Source: Acidimicrobiales bacterium
Lineage (GTDB): Bacteria; Actinomycetota; Acidimicrobiia; Acidimicrobiales; JAHEJN01
Length of the DNA stretch: 64,000 bases
Reading direction: 5' to 3'
NCBI GenBank assembly: GCA_024638845.1
Contig: JAHEJN010000005.1
Span: forward strand, 18,916-82,915
A model generated the notes under the pieces. That model saw only the letters and a program-made list of their open reading frames with translations, did not search any database and was not told where the DNA came from. This document shows, piece after piece, positions 27,202 to 36,504 of this stretch (position 1 is the stretch's first letter; the number at the start of each line of letters is the position of its first letter). The translations under genes were made by a program, and so were the position numbers.

Positions 27202-27972
27202 GTGGAAGCAACGATCAATCTGACCCTCGATGTCTGGCGTCAGGCCGGACCCGACGCCGGCGGACGTTTCGTGCGCTACGAGGCCAACGACATCGCCGAG
27301 GACATGTCGTTCCTCGAGATGCTCGACGTCGTCAACGAAGCGCTGATCACCAAAGGTGACGAGCCGATCGAGTTCGCCAGCGACTGCCGCGAGGGCATCT
27401 GCGGAACGTGCGGGGTCATGGTGAACGGCAAGGCCCACGGGCCCGAGAAGGCCACCGCAACCTGCCAGCTGCACATGCGAAAGTTCGCCGACGGCGACCA
27501 CCTGGTGATCGAACCGTGGCGCGCCGCGGCGTTTCCGGTCATCAAGGATCTGGTCGTCGATCGGTCACCCTTCGACCGCATCATCGAAGCGGGTGGCTTC
27601 ATCGGGGTGAACACCGGCTCGGCACCCGACGCCAACCTCATCCCGGTGCCCAAGGACGTCGCCGAGACGGCGATGGACGCGGCGGCCTGCATCGGGTGCG
27701 CCGCCTGTGTGGCGGCGTGCCCGAACTCGGCGGCCCAACTGTTCACCTCGGCCAAGATCCAACACCTCAACCTGTTGCCCCAGGGCCAGGCCCAGCGCTG
27801 GAGCCGTACCGAGAACATGATCGAGACGATGGAGCAGTACTTCGGGTCCTGCACCAATCACGGTGAGTGTCACGAGGCCTGCCCCAAGGAGATCTCGCTC
27901 GACTTCATCGCCTACACCAACCGCGACTACGTGAAGAGCAAGATCAAGAACCGCAAGCTCGCGGGTCAGTAG
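27202..27972 (+). CDS. sdhB: Succinate dehydrogenase iron-sulfur subunit
   Basis: The 256-residue protein starts with GTG after GGAG. It has the three cluster sites: 2Fe-2S ([12 protein letters not shown] plus TCQLHM), 4Fe-4S ([13 protein letters not shown]) and 3Fe-4S ([12 protein letters not shown]). It carries electrons from the flavin of SdhA to the heme/quinone site of SdhC. It ends the sdhCAB operon and converges on the NRPS-like gene with a 19-bp gap. Confidence 0.96.
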   Translation: MEATINLTLDVWRQAGPDAGGRFVRYEANDIAEDMSFLEMLDVVNEALITKGDEPIEFASDCREGICGTCGVMVNGKAHGPEKATATCQLHMRKFADGDHLVIEPWRAAAFPVIKDLVVDRSPFDRIIEAGGFIGVNTGSAPDANLIPVPKDVAETAMDAAACIGCAACVAACPNSAAQLFTSAKIQHLNLLPQGQAQRWSRTENMIETMEQYFGSCTNHGECHEACPKEISLDFIAYTNRDYVKSKIKNRKLAGQ

Positions 27973-27991
27973 GCCAGACGGCCTCCGGGTC

Positions 27992-30900
27992 TCACGAATC
28001 AGCGCGTTCGAGGCGTTGCAGCGCGTCGGTCACCGCACGAGCCGTGACCGCGACCTTCGGTTCGACGAGGAGGCCGCCGTGGTCGCCCGGCAACTCGATC
28101 ACCTCCACGTTCTCCCCCAGATGGTCGCTCCATCCGAGGTCGGACCGACCGGTGGCCCGCCGCCGCTCAGCGGTGGCGACGACCACGGCCGGAACACCGA
28201 CGACGGTCCCCGACCGACGATGGGTGTCGAGCATGATTCGGGACGCCCGAGTGTTCCGGCGCCACCGGACCGCCGGATCGCGGACATCGCGGTCCCGATC
28301 GGTGACGACGCCACGGAGGTCCGCAAGAGATCGTCGGCCGGAGCTCGCGGCGCGTGCCCGCCGCCGTTGCTCGACGGGTGCGGCGTCGACGATCAACAGT
28401 CCCTCCACCCACCCCGGAAGTCGTCGATGGAGCCGTCGAACCACCTCGACGGCCACGACCCCTCCGAACGAGTTGCCCGCAATCACCGGCGGTGGCCCGT
28501 CGAGGCTCACGAGCGTCTCGACGATGCGAGCGACAAGACGCCGGAGAACCAGATTCGGGCGTTCGCCGATCTCGGATCCGGGGTACGGATACACGAGAAC
28601 CTCGGGCGGAGCGGCGAGGTGGTGAACGAGGCGTCGTACCTCGACATCGAGGCTACCGCCACCAGGAAACCAGATCACGCGTCGACCGTCATGACCGGTG
28701 CAGATCCGCCGAAGCCGGCCCGGCAGGGGTCCGCCGAGGGAGGCGACCCCGTCTGCGGCCAACTCGGCAAGGGGTCGATCTCCGACGAGCATGGCCATGT
28801 CGAGCCTGACCCCGCGGATGTCGAACAACTGCTCCTGGAGTGAAATGGCGGCGAAACTGTCGCCTCCGTTGGCCTGGAGGGAGCGAGTCGGGTCGATCGT
28901 GGTCGGCGACCGGCCCAGCACACTCGCCACCACGGCGCAGATGTCGGCCACATCAGGTGAGAGCGACACGACTTCGGCCGTATCCTGGGATCGGGCGAGA
29001 AGCGTTCGGGCCGTCATGTGGTCGATCTTCCCGCTATCGAGCACCGGAATCGCCTCGACGACCTCGATCCGGTTCAGAACGGCGAACGACGGCAGGAGCT
29101 CGGCGACCGCCGAACGCATGTCGGCCGCCGACGGGTGTCCGATGGGAGTGACCAGGGCCGCAAGACTGGCGCCGAGCGGCGCCTCCGGATCGATCATGAC
29201 GAGAGCCGAGCGCACGAGACCGGTCGAGACGAGTGCATGCTCTATCTCGCCGGCATCGATGCGATTGCCGTTCACGGACAGGCGGGAGTCGCGTCGACCG
29301 ACGAAATGCAGCCGACCCGCGCCGTCCCACCACCCGAGATCGCCGGACCGATGACCCCGATCACCGGCCTCCGACGGCGTGACGAGCGGACCATGGATGA
29401 CGATCTCGCCTCGCACTCCGGGGGGTACCGCACACCCGTTGGCGTCGATCACCTCGAGTCCGACGTTGGCGAGCGGACGACCGATGTCGGGATCCCGAGT
29501 GCCCTGCGGCACGGGACCGAGCGTGCTTTCCGACGTGGCTTCCGTACAGCCGTACTGGTTCACGATCGTCGCATCGGGGAACGCCTCGGCGACGGCGTCG
29601 GCGGTGCCCCGGGTCAGCCGATCGGCGCCCGAAACGACCAGTCTCACCTGCCGGTTCGGGCCGACGTGGCCGAGCACCTGACCTGCCACGGCGTGGAGCA
29701 TGGCCGGGGTTCCCCGGTACCAGGTCACGGCGAGCTCGTTCAACCGCAGTGCGATCCGGAATGGATCTCGAACGGTGACGCCATCGAGGAAGTAGAGGGC
29801 GCTCCCGCTCAGCAACGGAGCCAACCACTCCGACAGGAACCCGACCACCGATGCAGGTTTGGAGACCGTGGCGACCCCGACGGCGTCGGGTGGGACGATC
29901 TGATGCCACGCGTGCACGAGGTGGACCAGATTCGACTGCGTTCCCATGCTCAGGCGCGGCTCTCCGGTCGAGCCGCTGGTGAGACATCCCCACGCCGGCG
30001 ATTCGGGGTCGATCGAGTCCGGCAGTTGGCCGGGAGGCGAGGCGGTCAAGAGCTCATCGAAGGAGACCTCCTGGTGACCGGACGGCATGGGTGCTCCGCC
30101 GACGTCGGCGACGACGAGGCGCACCGAGGCCGCGGTCAGCTGCGTGGCCATTCGCCGCTCGGATCCGTCGCACCCAACGGCGACCACCGCGCGGCCGATA
30201 CGCCAGGCCGCGAGCTGGAGGACGATCTGCTCGAGGCCACCCGGCAGGACCGAGCCGATCGTCTCACCCTCCGTGGTGCGCCCGGCCAGGGCGATCGCGA
30301 CGCGCCCGACCAACGCGTCGAGGTCCACGAAAGTGAGGTCGTGATCGAAGGAGCGCACCGCCGTTCTCCTCGGCCACTTGGCCACACACGTGCGGAACCA
30401 GTCGTCGACGGTCGTGAAGCCGGGAACGCCCTGAGGGCCACGGCACCACTCGTCCACGAGGGCCAGGTCGATCGAGCTGACCCAGCCGATCTCTTCGAGG
30501 AGACAATCGGGTGCGTCGACCAACGACTCGACGATCGCGGCGAAGGACCTCGCGTACGAAGCGGCGACGCTGCGTTCGACGAGTCGCGGATCGAACACGA
30601 TCTCGAGGGACGCTGAAGAGCCGCCGAGGTGGAGATCGAGACTCACCGGAGCTCGGGCGACCGGCGGGTCGAGGGAAAGCGACTCGACCGTGAGGCGGCC
30701 CAGCTCGAGACGGTCGGTGTCGGTGCGCACCTGAACCCGAGCGTGGAGAATGGGTTCGCCGTACCGACGGCCTGCCGCATGCCGGATCTCGTCGAGACCC
30801 GAATCGGACCGCTCGTAGACGTCCAGGCACTCCTGACGCACGGATGCGAGCAAGTCCGCCGTCGACCGTGAAGCGGCCAGATCGACGACCACCGGGACGG

Positions 30901-33517
30901 AGTCCATCGTCACACCTACGGACCCGTCGCAGCTCGACGATCGATGATCGACGGCGAGACCGACGGCGACCTTGTTGTCCCCGGTCAGGCGCTGCAAGCC
31001 GAGCGCGCTGGCCGCAACCTGAACCATCGTTGGCGTCACGTGGTGAGCAGCACACACCTGACGGAGACGCTCGACCGTCGACTCGCCGAGCTCGATTCGT
31101 TCCACCGCCGGCCGAGCGCCAGCCAACCCCGCCGTGGCGGGCACTCGTGTCGGCCAGTCGAGCTCGACGGGAACATCACGAAAACGATCGGCCCACCACG
31201 CGCGGTCGGTCTCGCTCATCGGACGGTGGCGCGAACGAACCCGTGGAGCCGGGACCTGCCACGACTCGCCGGCGAAGGCCCGGGCCAGGTCATCGAGCAC
31301 GACTCGGCGGCTGCGCCCATCGAGAACGGCGTGATGGTAGGCGAATCCGAGGAACCAGCGATCGGTCGACCCGAGGGGCCACAACGCGAAGCGGATCAGC
31401 GGGCCTTCGACGAGATCGTAGGACCGAGCAGCGGCGGCCTCGAACTCCGTCCGTGCCTGGTCGACGTCGAGAACCGCATCATCGTCGATCCACTCGTAGG
31501 CCTCGTCGACGTTGAGCGGCACGTAGTCGAGGGTCGGCGCGAAGACGAACGACGCGCGCAGGGCTGGGTGGTGCTCGATCACGGTCTCGACCGCACGGCG
31601 CAGTCGACCGGCGTCGATCTCGCCTCGGATCGACCAGGCGAAGGCCATGTGGGAAGCCGCCGGATCGATGCCGAGTCGATCGGCGGCGAGCATCCGTCGC
31701 TGGGCCGCCGCAGGTGCCGTCACGCTCTGCATTCGATCGCGTCGACGCCGGGGCGGCCCGACGCGCAGTGACGCCATTCCCGAGAGCGACGTGTCGCGCA
31801 ACAGGTCGACCAGTCGCACCTCGAATCCCCAGCGCTGTCCGAGATCGAACGCAACCGCCATGGCGGCCAACGAGTCGCCTCCGAGAGCGATGAAGTCGTC
31901 ACTCCTGGCCATGGGCGCGAGCCCCACGGAACGCCACGCATCGGCAACCTCGGACTCGACCGAATCGAATGGAACGCGTGAACGCGCCGGCGCGCTGCTG
32001 CCGAACGACTCCGCCAGCCGATTCCGTTGCACCTTGCCGGTGGGTCCGACGGGTATCGCCTCGACCAGATGGACGACACGCGGCACCTCTGCGTCCCCCC
32101 GCCGAAGCGCAACCTCCTGCTGGAGACGAACGACGGGGATCGATGCGTTCTCGGTCACCACCGCCGCCGCCACCTGTTCGCCGAGGGTCGGATGCGGCGC
32201 AGCGAAGACGACGGCATCGTCGACCCCATCGAGGGAACGCAACACCTCTTCGATCGGTCCGGGTGCGATCGTCTCGCCGCCGCGGTTGATCATCTCCCTG
32301 GTTCGGCCGACCAGGACCAGATGCCCGTCGGGATCGATTCGACCCAGATCACCGGTGCGGAACCAACCGTCGACGAACGCGGCGTCGTTCACCACCGCAT
32401 CGGCGATGTAGCCTCCCATCACGTTCCGACCTCGGATGACGACATCACCGACACCGCCGGGCTCGAGCGTCCGACCCTCGTCGTCGATCACCCGGATCCG
32501 GGCACCGTCGGCGCGTCCGACCGTGCCTCGGCGCAGATCATCGACGGTGTTGGACGTGATCTGATGGGCCGCCTCGGTCATGCCGTACGCCTCGAGCACC
32601 GGCACGCCGAATCGGCGTTCGAGCGACTCGGCCACCGATGCGGGCAGGGCCGACGACGACGACCGAACCAGACGAAGACGCTCGGTCCAGGCCGAGTTGT
32701 CGCGCGGCGACGCCGTCAGGGCCCGGTGGATCGTGGGGACCGCGGTCACGAAAGTCGCGCCGAACGACGCGGCCGTGTCGGGGAGCGTGGCAGGATCGAA
32801 TCGACCGCCGAGGAACACGGCCCCGCCGGCAGCGAGCGGGGCGAGGAGCCCCGCGACCATGCCATGGATGTGGGTGAGCGGCATGACCGTCAGCGACCGG
32901 TCGTCGGCTGCGAGCCCGAGCGATCCGACGATTCGTTCGATCGACGAGACCAGATTCCCGTGACGGAGGGGTACGACCTTGGGCTCGCCGGTGGTGCCTG
33001 ACGTGGTCAGCACCAACGCGAGATCGGCGATGTCGTCCTGGGGACCGTGGGCGGATGGGCGATCGGGCCGACGAAGGCGGAAGCCGTCGTCACGGTGCGG
33101 GCTGACCACGGTGAGTCCGAGGTCGTTGGCCACCATTGCGGCCGGCGAGTCGACCGTCGCCACCACTGCGGCCACCCGAGTCCGCGTGAAGTGCGCGGCG
33201 ATCGCGTCGGGCGGGAGATCGGCGCGAACCGGCGCCGCCCCTCCCGCACCCATCGCCGCCAGCACGGCCATCGCCAGGTCGGCGCCCTCGGGGAGGCACA
33301 CACCGATCAGCGCCGAACCGAGCTCGTCTGCCAGCACCGCCGCACCGGCCTCGACCCGGTCGAGGAGCTCACGACGCGACCAGCCTCCACCCGGCGTGAC
33401 GACGGCGAGAGCGAGGTCGGAGCCGGGCGCGGTGTGCAGCCGGGCGAGGACCGTAGGACCGTGCCGATTCACGGCACCCGCAGGTCCGACGTGGACCGAT
33501 GGTTGCGCCCGCTGCAT
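27992..33517 (-). CDS. NRPS-like megasynthase, A-T-C-A-T-TE
   Basis: The 1841-residue protein has an adenylation domain (about 1-500: TTSGTTGEPK, YGMTEAAHQ, GWFRTGDLG, GPTGKVQRN), a carrier domain with GGDS (Ser549), and a condensation domain with HHAVLDG (from His728). A second adenylation domain (about 1070-1500: TSGSTGEP near 1178, YGCTEATSE, HRSGDLG, DSGKID), a second carrier with GGDS (Ser1554) and a thioesterase with GNSFGG (Ser near 1683) and GDHGG follow. The first A domain resembles acyl-CoA ligases more than amino-acid activators. The second shows KPASVV where amino-acid-activating domains usually carry an Asp. One condensation followed by release predicts a two-unit product. TACTCT lies 5 nt before the ATG. 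No PPTase or MbtH gene is in the window. Confidence 0.9.
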   Translation of the reverse strand: MQRAQPSVHVGPAGAVNRHGPTVLARLHTAPGSDLALAVVTPGGGWSRRELLDRVEAGAAVLADELGSALIGVCLPEGADLAMAVLAAMGAGGAAPVRADLPPDAIAAHFTRTRVAAVVATVDSPAAMVANDLGLTVVSPHRDDGFRLRRPDRPSAHGPQDDIADLALVLTTSGTTGEPKVVPLRHGNLVSSIERIVGSLGLAADDRSLTVMPLTHIHGMVAGLLAPLAAGGAVFLGGRFDPATLPDTAASFGATFVTAVPTIHRALTASPRDNSAWTERLRLVRSSSSALPASVAESLERRFGVPVLEAYGMTEAAHQITSNTVDDLRRGTVGRADGARIRVIDDEGRTLEPGGVGDVVIRGRNVMGGYIADAVVNDAAFVDGWFRTGDLGRIDPDGHLVLVGRTREMINRGGETIAPGPIEEVLRSLDGVDDAVVFAAPHPTLGEQVAAAVVTENASIPVVRLQQEVALRRGDAEVPRVVHLVEAIPVGPTGKVQRNRLAESFGSSAPARSRVPFDSVESEVADAWRSVGLAPMARSDDFIALGGDSLAAMAVAFDLGQRWGFEVRLVDLLRDTSLSGMASLRVGPPRRRRDRMQSVTAPAAAQRRMLAADRLGIDPAASHMAFAWSIRGEIDAGRLRRAVETVIEHHPALRASFVFAPTLDYVPLNVDEAYEWIDDDAVLDVDQARTEFEAAAARSYDLVEGPLIRFALWPLGSTDRWFLGFAYHHAVLDGRSRRVVLDDLARAFAGESWQVPAPRVRSRHRPMSETDRAWWADRFRDVPVELDWPTRVPATAGLAGARPAVERIELGESTVERLRQVCAAHHVTPTMVQVAASALGLQRLTGDNKVAVGLAVDHRSSSCDGSVGVTMDSVPVVVDLAASRSTADLLASVRQECLDVYERSDSGLDEIRHAAGRRYGEPILHARVQVRTDTDRLELGRLTVESLSLDPPVARAPVSLDLHLGGSSASLEIVFDPRLVERSVAASYARSFAAIVESLVDAPDCLLEEIGWVSSIDLALVDEWCRGPQGVPGFTTVDDWFRTCVAKWPRRTAVRSFDHDLTFVDLDALVGRVAIALAGRTTEGETIGSVLPGGLEQIVLQLAAWRIGRAVVAVGCDGSERRMATQLTAASVRLVVADVGGAPMPSGHQEVSFDELLTASPPGQLPDSIDPESPAWGCLTSGSTGEPRLSMGTQSNLVHLVHAWHQIVPPDAVGVATVSKPASVVGFLSEWLAPLLSGSALYFLDGVTVRDPFRIALRLNELAVTWYRGTPAMLHAVAGQVLGHVGPNRQVRLVVSGADRLTRGTADAVAEAFPDATIVNQYGCTEATSESTLGPVPQGTRDPDIGRPLANVGLEVIDANGCAVPPGVRGEIVIHGPLVTPSEAGDRGHRSGDLGWWDGAGRLHFVGRRDSRLSVNGNRIDAGEIEHALVSTGLVRSALVMIDPEAPLGASLAALVTPIGHPSAADMRSAVAELLPSFAVLNRIEVVEAIPVLDSGKIDHMTARTLLARSQDTAEVVSLSPDVADICAVVASVLGRSPTTIDPTRSLQANGGDSFAAISLQEQLFDIRGVRLDMAMLVGDRPLAELAADGVASLGGPLPGRLRRICTGHDGRRVIWFPGGGSLDVEVRRLVHHLAAPPEVLVYPYPGSEIGERPNLVLRRLVARIVETLVSLDGPPPVIAGNSFGGVVAVEVVRRLHRRLPGWVEGLLIVDAAPVEQRRRARAASSGRRSLADLRGVVTDRDRDVRDPAVRWRRNTRASRIMLDTHRRSGTVVGVPAVVVATAERRRATGRSDLGWSDHLGENVEVIELPGDHGGLLVEPKVAVTARAVTDALQRLERADS

Positions 33518-33522
33518 CCGCG

Positions 33523-33528
33523 AGAGTA
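33523..33528 (-). promoter_or_regulatory. Candidate -10 box TACTCT for the NRPS-like gene
   Basis: TACTCT ends 5 nt before the ATG at 33517, with an overlapping CATACT at 7 nt. The megasynthase may therefore be transcribed independently of the MocR gene behind it. Confidence 0.4.
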
Positions 33529-33569
33529 TGGCAGTGAGACGTCACACATGTCGGGTGGCACGAGCGAAT

Positions 33570-35024
33570 TCAGGTGATCGCCCGCCACGCCTCGGCCAGG
33601 CGCTCAGCGGCGTGGTCGAGGTGGTCGGGGGGCTGCACGAACGACATGCGCACATGGTTGCGAGCGGAGTCGTCGGGTGACAGCAGGCGCCCGGGCACCA
33701 CCGCCACACCTCGCTCGAGCGCCTCGGAAGCGAACACCTCGGCGTCGACGCCCGGCAGCCTCACCCAGAGACTGAGTCCACCGTTGACATCGGCGATCTG
33801 CCAGTCGGGCACCCGACTGCGCAGCCCGCCGACGAGCGCGGCCGCCTGGGAGCTGAGCTGTCGATTGCGCCAGCGGCGTACCTCGTCGTAGTGCTCGGCC
33901 AACAGCACCTGGCCGAGCGCTTGGGTCGGCATTGGGCTGCCGAGGTCGCTGATGGTCCGAGCCGTGGTGAAGCGGGAGATGACCGACCGGCCGGCCCGGA
34001 TCCAGGCGAGGCGCAGGCCGCCCCAGAACAGCTTCGACATCGACGCGAGATGCACCACGTTGGGTGCGGCGGCGAGCGGATGACGGTGCGGATCGGGAAA
34101 CGGGCGACCGAGATCGAGATCGGCCAGCACCATGTCGTCGACGAACACGACGTCGGGGAACTGCTCGGTGAGCTCGAGCAGACGGGCGCGTGCCCGGTCG
34201 CCGAACCGGAGTCCGGTTGGGTTGTGCACGGTCGTCGCGAGGTAGACCAGCGACGGATTGTGGGTGTCGAGAACATCGGCCAGCCGATCGAGATCGGTGC
34301 CTCCGGGCGGGATCGTCACCGGTCGCAGGCCGTGACGATGAACCAGGTCGATCGCCCCGGCGAAGGTGGTGTCCTCGATCACGACTGCACCGCCGGGCCG
34401 CCCGGCCGTCTCGAAGACCACGTCGATGGCCTGCTGGGCACCCGTGGTCACGAGTATCTGGTCGGGATCGGTGGCCAACCCGAGCCGCTCGGTGTAGTGC
34501 TGGGCGATGGTGGTGCGAAAGCTGGGCAGACCGGCCGGGTGATAGCCGTGCGAGTCCTGCCAACCCGGTGCAACCGAGTCGAGGAGGTGGCCGTGATCGC
34601 GTAGGAGGTCGACCACGGGCGGCGCGCAGTCGGGCGCGGCGAGTGTGAGATCGAACTCCGGTGGCTTGTCGGTGAGCGAGCCGGCGAAGAGCCCATCGAT
34701 CTTGTGGGGAGCCCCGGGTCGTGATCGGCGAGGCGCCACGGCGGTCCCTGATCCCCGTCGGGAGCGAGCCAACCCCAGCTCACCCAGGCGGTGATAGGCC
34801 GCGGCCACCGTGTTCCGGCTCACCGCGATCGACGAGGCGAGCTCGCGCTCGGCCGGCAGCACCGCACCGGCGGGGAGCCGTTCGGTCTCGATGAGGATCT
34901 CGAGCTTCTCGGCCAGTGAGCGAAAGAGTGGCCCTTCCCCGGCCCAGTCGCCGAGCAGGTCGGTGACCTGTCGGGTGGTGACGCGATGGGAGGCCAACTG
35001 CTGGCCAATTGGCACTGTGCCCAT
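33570..35024 (-). CDS. MocR-type regulator: GntR DNA-binding domain fused to aminotransferase fold
   Basis: The 484-residue protein has a GntR winged helix (about 30-100, AERELASSIAVSRNTVAAAYHRL) followed by a class I aminotransferase domain with the PLP lysine in MSKLFWGG and a HNPTG block. MocR proteins usually sense PLP or an amino compound and control a divergent gene. Here the divergent gene is a PLP decarboxylase, and the gap holds clustered GTGCC half-sites that overlap this gene's own start. No Shine-Dalgarno is seen; CACAAT 7 nt upstream suggests a leaderless mRNA. The NRPS-like gene follows 52 bp downstream on the same strand. Confidence 0.9.
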   Translation of the reverse strand: MGTVPIGQQLASHRVTTRQVTDLLGDWAGEGPLFRSLAEKLEILIETERLPAGAVLPAERELASSIAVSRNTVAAAYHRLGELGLARSRRGSGTAVAPRRSRPGAPHKIDGLFAGSLTDKPPEFDLTLAAPDCAPPVVDLLRDHGHLLDSVAPGWQDSHGYHPAGLPSFRTTIAQHYTERLGLATDPDQILVTTGAQQAIDVVFETAGRPGGAVVIEDTTFAGAIDLVHRHGLRPVTIPPGGTDLDRLADVLDTHNPSLVYLATTVHNPTGLRFGDRARARLLELTEQFPDVVFVDDMVLADLDLGRPFPDPHRHPLAAAPNVVHLASMSKLFWGGLRLAWIRAGRSVISRFTTARTISDLGSPMPTQALGQVLLAEHYDEVRRWRNRQLSSQAAALVGGLRSRVPDWQIADVNGGLSLWVRLPGVDAEVFASEALERGVAVVPGRLLSPDDSARNHVRMSFVQPPDHLDHAAERLAEAWRAIT

Positions 35025-35040
35025 GGTGCCAATTGTGCCA
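35009..35040. promoter_or_regulatory. Candidate MocR operator: four GTGCC/GGCAC half-sites
   Basis: TTGGCAC and GTGCCAA form an inverted pair (35009-35015, 35026-35032). GGCACTGTGCC is a perfect palindrome inside it, and a second GTGCCA follows at 35035-35040. The cluster overlaps the start of the MocR gene and lies 31 bp before the decarboxylase GTG, the usual place for MocR control of a divergent pair. Confidence 0.65.
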
Positions 35041-35070
35041 CGCTGAGGGCCGCTGCAACAGGGAGTACCC

Positions 35071-36504
35071 GTGTCCGACCCGACGTCACCTCCAACCGAG
35101 CCCGGCGCCGATTCCGTTCGCGAGGGGTTGCGACAGCGAGACGACCTGCTCGCCGACGCCGCCGAGCGCGCGCGCCGCTACCTCGGCACCCTCGGCACCC
35201 GGTCGGTCGCCCCGTCGACCCGAGCGCTCGACGAGCTGACCCGACTCGAGCACCCGCTGCCCGAACACGGGTCGACTCCAGGGGCGGTGCTCGAACAGCT
35301 CGATCGCATCGGCTCGCCGGCCACCGTCGCCCAGGCCGGGCCGCGGTACTTCGGCTTCGTCACCGGTGGCACCCATCCGGCCGCTCTCGCAGCAGCCTGG
35401 CTGGCCAACGCCTGGGACCAGAACAACGCGCTGTACGCGATGTCTCCCGTCGGCAACGCCCTCGACCGGATCGCCATCGACTGGGTGATCGACGCCCTCG
35501 GGCTTCCGAACGGGACAGGTGGCGCCTTCGTCACGGGCGCCACGATGGCCAGTGCCACGGCCCTCGCCGCGGCTCGCGACCACGTGCTCACCGAGGCGGG
35601 CTGGGACGCCCATGCCGACGGTCTGATCGGCGCGCCTGCGGTCCAGGTGATCACCGGTGCCGAAGCCCACACCACGGTGAGCAAGGCGCTCGGCATCGTG
35701 GGCCTCGGCCGATCGCGGGCTCGCCTCCTCCCCACCGACGACCAGGGCCGCATCGTCGCCCGCAACCTGCCCGACATCGACGGACCGACCGTCGTGATCC
35801 TGCAGGCCGGCAACGTCAACAGCGGCTGCAGTGACCCGTTCCCCGAGCTGATCGAATGGGCGCACGCGGCCGGGGCCTGGGTGCACGTCGATGGCGCATT
35901 CGGTCTGTGGGCGGCCGCCAGCCCCGCCCGCCGGCGATTCGTCGTGGGGGTCGATCAGGCTGACTCCTGGGCGACCGACGGTCACAAGTGGCTCAACGTG
36001 AGCTACGACTGCGGCATCGCCCTGGTCCGCGATGCGGCCGATCTGCGGGCCGCGGCGCGGTCCGACGCGCCGTATCTCGTTACCGAAGAGAGTGTCCGCG
36101 AGCCGATGCACCTCTCCCCGCAGTCGTCCCAGCGCGCCCGTGGCATCGAGGTGTGGGCGGTGCTGGCCGCCCTCGGGCGCCAGGGTCTGGCCGAGCTGGT
36201 CGACCGCACCTGTGACCACGCCCAGCGCTTCGCCGCTGGTCTGGACGACGCGGGCTTCTCGGTGCTGAACGATGTCGAGCTCAACCAGGTCGTGGTCGAC
36301 TTCGGCCCGGCAACCGACGAAATCGTCGCGGCCGTCCAGGCCGAGGGCACCTGTTGGGCGGGACCGACGACCTGGCGGGGTCGGCGGGCCATGCGACTGA
36401 GCGTGAGTTGTTGGGCCACAATGAGCAGCGACGTCGAGCGCAGCCTCGCCACCATCGTCTCCATCGCACAGGCGCACACTTCCCGAGAGGAACGCCAGCC
36501 ATGA
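35071..36504 (+). CDS. PLP-dependent group II decarboxylase family protein
   Basis: The 477-residue protein starts with GTG after AGGGAG. It has the family core: SPVGNALDRIAIDWV, the pyridine-N aspartate in HVDGAFGLW, and the PLP lysine in DGHKWLNVSYDCG. This is the glutamate/aromatic-L-amino-acid decarboxylase group, which removes the carboxyl group of an amino acid; some members act as aldehyde-forming or other lyases. The substrate cannot be read from sequence. It is divergent from the MocR regulator and overlaps the aminotransferase gene by 4 nt (ATGA), so both belong to one unit. Confidence 0.85.
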   Translation: MSDPTSPPTEPGADSVREGLRQRDDLLADAAERARRYLGTLGTRSVAPSTRALDELTRLEHPLPEHGSTPGAVLEQLDRIGSPATVAQAGPRYFGFVTGGTHPAALAAAWLANAWDQNNALYAMSPVGNALDRIAIDWVIDALGLPNGTGGAFVTGATMASATALAAARDHVLTEAGWDAHADGLIGAPAVQVITGAEAHTTVSKALGIVGLGRSRARLLPTDDQGRIVARNLPDIDGPTVVILQAGNVNSGCSDPFPELIEWAHAAGAWVHVDGAFGLWAAASPARRRFVVGVDQADSWATDGHKWLNVSYDCGIALVRDAADLRAAARSDAPYLVTEESVREPMHLSPQSSQRARGIEVWAVLAALGRQGLAELVDRTCDHAQRFAAGLDDAGFSVLNDVELNQVVVDFGPATDEIVAAVQAEGTCWAGPTTWRGRRAMRLSVSCWATMSSDVERSLATIVSIAQAHTSREERQP

